Of a stretch of DNA of 64,000 nucleotides, positions 57,930-64,000 are shown one piece after another. Source of the DNA: Morchella semilibera (taxonomy: Eukaryota; Ascomycota; Pezizomycetes; Pezizales; Morchellaceae); assembly GCA_009192285.1 (NCBI GenBank), contig WBVU01000003.1, forward strand, positions 1,643,973-1,707,972, in the 5' to 3' direction. Position 1 is the first letter of the stretch. Every line of letters begins with the position of its first letter. Made by a program: the position numbers and the translations under genes. The notes below the pieces were generated by a model. The model had not been told where the DNA came from. It did not search any database and saw only the letters and a list, made by a program, of their open reading frames with translations.

Positions 57930-59877
57930 TCAGTCACTGAGGCTCTTGTTCCTAATGAACACTGCCGCGACCGCCGCACACACCGCGCATACCGCCCCCA
58001 GGACGAACGCCTGACACCGCGCATCAGCGACACCTATCAGTAGAGGGGGAGGGGGTAATGGGGGGGGGGGACTTACAGCGTGCACAGCGTGCTCATACGA
58101 GTTGATGACCACCGCCCTCGTCTCTGCGGGCAGCTCATCAATGTACTTGAGCGACTGCCTCACCCTCCTAACAATCTACATCATACACCAGTCACATCAG
58201 CACCTCATCTCCCCCCCTCTCTCAAAAAAAGGATCGGGGCAAAAAACACAAACCTCCTCCGCATCGCTCCCGTTCAGTCTCTCCGCCAACTCCCTCCTCA
58301 GGCTACCTTGGACCAACATACTCCCCACACTCACGCCCCCCACCGTTCCCAGCGCCCTAAACAGGTACGTAACCGCCGTAGCCACCGCCTGCTCCTCCGC
58401 CCCCGCCGCTCTAATCACCGCAATCAGCGTGCTCGTCACGCCGATACCGTTCCCGAACCCCGTCAACACAAGCCCCACGCTCACCCCGAGCGTGCTGTGC
58501 CCCGCCAGACCCGTCAGCAGCAGGATAGGCAGGAACCCGAGCGTGAAGATGAAGTAGGCCGCGACAGTGAGCTTGTAGTAGCGCCCCGTGGCCTGCATGA
58601 CCAGGCCGCCGAAGAGAGAGCCGCTGACGCCCCCGGCGATGGCGGGGACGATGCGGAGGCCTGAGGCGGCGGCAGAGAGCCCGGACACGGCCTGGTAGTA
58701 GAGCGTGATGTAGAAGAGCGTGCTCATGTACCCGCCAAAGGCGAAGAAGACGGCGATGCAGCTGGCGAGGATGGTACGCTCCTTGACGATGTGAGCGGGC
58801 GCGAAGGGCTCCGAGGCGATGTAGGCCTCAACGTAGACGAAGAGGGCAAACGCAGCGAAAGCGAATGTGAGGGTGGCGATAACGATCCTGTCGTTGAGCA
58901 TAACGTTGCCGGCACGGTCGAGGCCGACGAGGAGCGAGAAGACAGCGGAGACGAGGATGGCGGCGCCCAGGAAGTCGACGCGCTTGATCTGGGTGCGGAA
59001 GGTTGCTGCCGTGGCGGGCGGCGGCAGGTGCAGAAAGGCGCACACGACGAGGATGGCCAGCCAAGTGAGGGGGACCTGCGAGAGGAAGGACCAGCGCCAG
59101 CCGATGCTATCGGCGAAGAAGCCGCCGAGGGGCGCACCGACGGCGGCGCCGGTGGCGAAGACGATGTTGATGAGGCCTTGGTAGGTGCCGCGGGCGCGGA
59201 GAGAGACGATATCACTGAGGAGGATGGAGGCAACAGTGGTCATACCGCCGCCGCCAATGCCGGCAAAGGCCTAGAAAGCGACGTGAGCATTCATGGGGTT
59301 TATGAAGAAGGGGGAGTTGGTAGGTACCCTTGCGATAATCAGCTCGTTCATTGTCCTGGCAAGACCGCAGCCCAGACAGCCAATACCGAAAATGAGGTAT
59401 GAAGACAGCAGTGCTGGCTTCCGGCCAAAGATATCGCTCAGCTTCCCATATAGGGGTTGAAAACTCGTCAATGTGAGGAGATATCTGCCACCCGACCCGT
59501 ATCAGAAAAACCCCACCCAGGAAGGACCCGATATTCAGGACAAAGAGAGAGACATGACATACGAAGTCGCAATCCATGAGGTCCTGTTCAGCTCCTTCAT
59601 CTCCGTCCCAATCCTACCGTAGGACGACACCACGATCGTATTATCCATCGCCGCCAGGAAAAACCTATAATCCATTAGCACACGTTTTCACTCTCGAGCT
59701 CTGGGGGAGACATACACCAATACTCATTGCGGGGAGGATGACGCTCAGCCTCACCCCCGGAATCCTGGGCTTGTCGGGGTCAGCGGCCACCACCACCTCC
59801 TCCGGGTCTTTGGCGATGTCATCTTCTAAGGTGGGGTTTGTGCTAAAGAGCGGCGTTCTTTCGTCGACAACGGACAT
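57930..59877 (-). CDS. MFS transporter, DHA2/14-TM type (Vba/Fnx1-like); one apparent frameshift
   Basis: Proton-coupled major facilitator, resembling vacuolar basic amino acid or drug:H+ antiporters. Exons: 59877-59718, 59664-59563, 59484-59328, 59270-58254, 58175-58077 and 58010-57930; about 538 aa. The N-terminus MSVVDERTPLF is acidic and cytosolic. TM1 reads FLAAMDNTIVVSS. Motif A is LYGKLSDIFGRKPALL. Motif C region is ATGAAVGAPLGGFFAD. A central loop (about 210-225) carries RTQIKRVDF, typical of 14-TM members. The C-terminal segment AFVLGAVCAVCAAVAAVF is a last TM helix. Exon 1 (phase 1) and exon 2 disagree by one base at the T5 run (plus-strand A5, 59659-59663); a sixth T gives IGFFLAAMDNT. 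Four other junctions are in phase. The acceptor for exon 2 is the only plausible AG. Confidence 0.87.
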
Positions 59878-61023
59878 GTTTACGGTGATGTTGGAAGACG
59901 GTCTGGAAAGGCGCGTCGTGGGAGTTATATACGCATGGATCGTGGCTGCAGCGGTTCGAGAGCACTAAAGTAATCACGGATAACGCAATCCGTGATAGAG
60001 CTGCGGGAATACTCAATTGAGTCAATTGACTGAAATCCACAGAAAACAGCACCTAGGGTCTTACTAAGGTCAGGGGTTAAAAGTGCCCAATGCCCAGTAG
60101 CGAATAAAGCTGGCCAATCGCCTATTTGGCCGCGAACAAGGCTTGCTGATTACTGGATGCGCCAAAATATCAAGGATAGTAGCATGATAAAGCGAAGACT
60201 GGGCTATAGGACTGAGGGGCAATCGTCCCAAGTAAGTACATGTATCTTCTATCCTTCAGTATTCTTCACATACGCGTAATCACAGTCGCTTAGTCACACA
60301 TCTATAAAACCCTCTCGGTCCTGGACAGAGAACTCGAACAAGTTAATGATCCATAGCCAAAGTACGCATACGTACTGAGACCCCGGCGGACGATAAGCGG
60401 GCCCGTAGTACCGGCACCACTTTAACACTACCCCTCTAGAGCATCGTCACACACAAGGCACTGCTATGCCGTCTAACAAATATCATTTGCGGGAGACTAC
60501 AGTGTTTTACGACAGGCGGTAGTTAGAGCCAGAGTTACACCTCCGGCCGCTAAGTTGGGTTGGAACTTAGAGGCTGTAACATATAAAGGCCGGCTTTCAG
60601 CGGAATCACACAATGTCACTCGGGGAGGCCCGATGGAAAGTGCCGCAGCCCCAACTGAGGCAGTGGAACCGCAAAGTAAAGAAGGGTCACCAGGCGGTAA
60701 AGCTTACTACCGCCATAGGTAACTCGAGAGACTGTATGTGTACATACAAAATCAAATATATGAGCTACACCGTTTAACCAGCCGTTAAGCCTGGCGATTT
60801 TGGGAGCGTTGACCTGGCCTGGTGACTACATGTAGGGGACTTCTTAGTAATATGTAACCCGCAAATGAGAACTGTTTATCTAAGCGATTATATAGGTACA
60901 TGTAATTATGTATATAAGTAGTCAAAAGGTAAGGGCTAGGGTGCACACATTAACGCAGTTGCCATAACGAAGAGCCCATATATCGTCCGTCTATCGGAGC
61001 TTTGCCAGCTGCCACCTTGGTTC
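59878..61023. other. Intergenic region 1.1 kb
   Basis: MFS promoter (left part) and spacer. It contains TACATGTA at 60237, 60827 and 60897 and one strict bipartite motif at 60606-60622 (plus). No gene supported. Confidence 0.5.
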
Positions 61024-61305
61024 CTACGTGCCCCTCCCCCCGCCCATCTCCCTCAGCGTCACCTCCCACGCCCTCACCTCCGCCACAATCCGCCGCCTCG
61101 TCTCCAAGCGCACACCCCTGCTCTGCGCGCGCTCCGCAATCTCCATGTCGGCGTTCGTGACGGGGGCGCCCAGCAGCAGCTGCCATATGCTGGGGTCACC
61201 GCCGCCTATCTCGCCCGCCGCGAGCTTGTCGTACTCCTGCCAGAGGTGCTCGATGTGCGTGTGGATCATGGCGGCGTGGACGTGGTTGGGGTTGTGGATG
61301 GACAT
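61024..61305 (-). CDS. Small hypothetical protein
   Basis: Single-exon ORF of 93 aa from ATG 61305. The sequence (HNPNHVHAAMIHTHIEHLWQEYDKLAAGE, then PVTNADMEIAERAQSRGVRLETRRRIVAEVRAWEVTLRE) is a plausible pair of amphipathic helices and unlike the low-complexity shadows around it. No family recognised, no signal or TM segment. It could be a real small protein or a fragment of a longer spliced gene; no upstream exon was found. Confidence 0.45.
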   Translation of the reverse strand: MSIHNPNHVHAAMIHTHIEHLWQEYDKLAAGEIGGGDPSIWQLLLGAPVTNADMEIAERAQSRGVRLETRRRIVAEVRAWEVTLREMGGGRGT

Positions 61306-64000
61306 TGGTGATGGAGGAGGGGTGTATAATAGAATGTATAGGTTGTGTTGTGCTCCCAAAATTATAGTTGGGCGTGTTTTTAGATGTGATATGGTACCGT
61401 TTTTATGGTTGTATGGCTATTGTGAACCCACCCCATTCATGAACGTTCCCGAATGAAGCACATTGTTCACGAAGAGCATAGCTACAAGTATTATATTGAT
61501 GACCAGATATACCGTTCACCGGCATACATGAATGGCGAGCAACCCCCCCCCCCCCCCCGCGGATACCCTGAGTAGTCTGTTCCTGCCTGGAGATAGCGCG
61601 GTTGAAACCGGTTGGGATATAGGACCAGGCATTTATACGCACGCTCAAATATCAGTAGGTAAATACATACAGGTCTTAGGACTGGAGGTAGATAATATAT
61701 CTACCATCTATCTCGAGTAGAAACCACATACCGTCCCCGCCAGTGAGCTACAGACACTGCTAGAAGGTATTGGCTACTGGAACATTCCATAGTAGCTCCG
61801 CGCCCATTGAAGGGGCCCTTGTTCGGAAACCACTCCAATACCAGCCTACCTAGCCTTAGGGCCCACCCCTCCTACGCCGAGAGGAGCGGTACCAGTAGCC
61901 CAGACGGAATGGAAGAGACAGGTACTCCCTTCGGGTGGGTGTGAGGAAATGTTCACCTGTAGGTAACCCAGGGCTGAGTGATGAGCCATGATCACATATA
62001 AAATGCACGATTTTTGCCAAAGAAATGTTTCATAACCCTAACCTGCTACATCAAAGATTTTCTCTATCCATCGCCGGGGAGGTTTTGTGTACCAGTGTAC
62101 CCATGGTGGGTGGCATGACAGGCTGGGTTGGGTTGGGTATGGGTATGGGTAAGGCCGGACGCTCATATTGACGTGGGTTGGGTTGGGTGAGTCTTCAATC
62201 AAACCCAGGTTCACCCATTCACAATTGAGCACACATTTAGGTTCGGGGTGCCTTCCAAATCTTGTCCGAGTTAATCTCACCCCCTCTGTGGCGGGCAGCG
62301 GGCCAGGCCTGACACTACGCCCCCCCCCCCCCCCGCCAAAAGTGTTGTGCTCTTCTCTTCACCGCTGAGCCGGTCCTTGGGTGTTCAGGTGTTTGGGGTG
62401 CTTTGGTTTGGGCCGCCTTGTACCTTCTAGATAGGACTATATATATATATCTGCATGCACTGGCTGGGCATAAGCTGGGAGGGGGGTGATCACAGACCCG
62501 ACCAGCTGCAGTCCTGCTTAATTGCTGCACATTTATATAGTTTGGGCCTAGCTAATCTACAACACAGCTATAACAAAACGGCGTCAACATACCGACGTCC
62601 CTGTAGTGTATGGGGTTAGTGTGCCGCTGCATTGATTGTTGCCGCTGACAAGACAATGGTCACGATGCTTCGGGGTCTCGGCGGGTGGCCTTCGTGGTGT
62701 ATCGGTATTTTATATACCGCATTGGTTCTGGCCGGGCGTATCTATAGAATCGAACTCCACCTTTATCGCCCTCTGTGTTGGGACTTGGAGGGACGTATTA
62801 GTAGCTTGGGGGCGAGTCTTGTTATTACATAGGCTCCTCCGCATGCTGCCGGCGCGGGTGTGGAGTATCGCGGTGACGTGACCGCCCGCCCGCAGGTGCG
62901 GCCCAAAGAAGCCCATAGGCGGAGCCAAAAACCACAATTAAGTCTCGGTTCTCAAGGAATACATGCAGACCACACTCTCCAGCCGGCCGGGGGCTAGCTA
63001 TAGTTCCACAAGCCCTGCAACTGTAACCCGGGTCAGGCCTGGATGAGATGCCCTTCGCCGCTTGGGTGCGGGGCCGTTGACAAACTACATACGTATAATG
63101 TGTGCAGGCCTAGTGCTATATTCCGGCGGGCCCGTCCATGAGACAGCACATTGGGCGGGGCGGATATATGTACCCTGCACTTTAACTTGGGGCGTACAGG
63201 TCATGCCAAGCCACAGCGGTCCTGACTTGCTAACCGGCCCGTGTTTGGACCCTCAATGTGCTTTTGGGGAGAAATGGTGCCTGGCGGTCGGGGGCGTTGG
63301 ATGGATTTCGTGTTTTGTGGGTAGAGTGGTATTATTAGGGCGTAAAATCATCATACGTTCCATAGTCTCGTACCAATTAACCCCCGGCCTACAGACAGCT
63401 TGCTGCCGTAGGGTACGTCTGGATGCACATCCTCCCGACAGGCCCCGACTCTACGCCGGATTAAAGCAAGCCCGAGTCCCTATGTAGCTTCTTAGTTAGG
63501 GTGCTAAAACATACCCGCCCCCGGCCCCCACGCCTCCTGGGTGCCAAAACATGTCTGGTTCCCACTTTACATACAACATTAGCGCCCCGGATCCGAGGCA
63601 TGATCTTAGCACGAGACTCCAAACCAGATATAGAAATCGGACACATCTTAGCACCCCAACTCCCAACTCCCAGTGCCAACCAACCAGGCCGGATCATGAG
63701 CCATCACTCGCCCGCCCCGCCAACCCGGGCAGACCCCAGGGCACCCGCCAGACCTGTCTTTGCGGTCCGTAGGCTCCAAGCTGCCCTACAAACAGAGAGG
63801 TGAAGGATATCATACGCAGTCACAGGCCGTCACTCGCCGGCAATGCAGGGTGGCCACTAACTACTAACCGCCTAGCGCGAGCGCGGCGGCGGCGGCGGCA
63901 CTAGTCGCTTTGGGAATGAGGGTAATGTAACTTTTTATCTGTGATCTGGGGTTTTGCGACTGGGATTGCCATTGGTAATTTGGGGGTAAGGTGTTTGGAG
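61306..64000. other. Right-end accessory spacer
   Basis: No supportable gene. It holds C16 (61543-61558) and C15 (62320-62334) runs, GGGTTGGGTAT repeats (62125-62190), two strict bipartite RTCAY motifs (63694 and 63820, plus), one variant (61975, minus) and a short GGC repeat at 63881-63900. Confidence 0.5.

Noticed and set aside
37865-61305. A biosynthetic or resistance gene cluster around the ABC and MFS transporters
   Set aside because: The two transporters are about 14 kb apart with housekeeping genes between them, and there is no PKS, NRPS, terpene cyclase, P450 or pathway regulator nearby.

Overview
This window is nuclear DNA from a filamentous ascomycete (Pezizomycotina). The evidence is short introns (about 45-90 nt, GTRNGT...YAG), and genes for kinesin-5/BimC, CAF-1 p60, a QDE-1/SAD-1-type RNA-dependent RNA polymerase, an Nmd4-like PIN protein, a multi-exon ABCC transporter and mitoribosomal uS8. 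Gene density is low (14 supported genes in 64 kb) and the spacers are long, repeat-rich and full of hairpins. This would suit an early-diverging, large-genome lineage such as Pezizomycetes, but that placement is a guess.

Layout. 0-7 kb: a bZIP factor running off the left edge (+), an EVE-domain protein (-) and a type-B carboxylesterase (-). 7-11 kb: gene desert. 11-19.2 kb: RNA-dependent RNA polymerase (+), mitochondrial uS8 (-), membrane-anchored cytochrome b5-domain protein (+). 19.2-24.1 kb: repeat-rich spacer with a MITE. 24-34 kb: AT-hook protein (+), kinesin-5 (-), CAF-1 p60/Cac2 (-). 34-37.9 kb: hairpin-rich spacer. 37.9-43.6 kb: 19-exon ABCC transporter (+). 43.6-47.4 kb: spacer with microsatellites. 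47.4-53.6 kb: a compact block of Nmd4-like PIN protein (-), TUM1-type sulfurtransferase (-), APC11 (+) and a conserved protein of unknown function (+). 53.6-57.9 kb: spacer with a second MITE. 57.9-61.3 kb: 14-TM-type MFS transporter (-) and a possible small gene (-). 61.3-64 kb: spacer.

The genes do not form a pathway or metabolite cluster. They are mostly core cell-biology genes (spindle motor, chromatin assembly, APC/C, NMD, tRNA thiolation or sulfur transfer, mitoribosome) separated by accessory DNA. I rebuilt exon structures by eye, and each model below keeps reading frame across all introns.

Three points stand out. (1) A bipartite motif, RTCAY-N5-RTCACTCG, is two RTCAY half-sites one helical turn apart. 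I count about 18 strict copies and 3 one-mismatch copies, all outside coding exons. (2) The palindrome TACATGTA is strongly over-represented (19 copies, none in coding exons). (3) Four otherwise intact conserved genes (kinesin-5, ABCC, TUM1, MFS) need single-base corrections, six in all, mostly at homopolymers. Together with many 11-19 nt G/C homopolymers, this points to consensus indel errors or, less likely, real decay.
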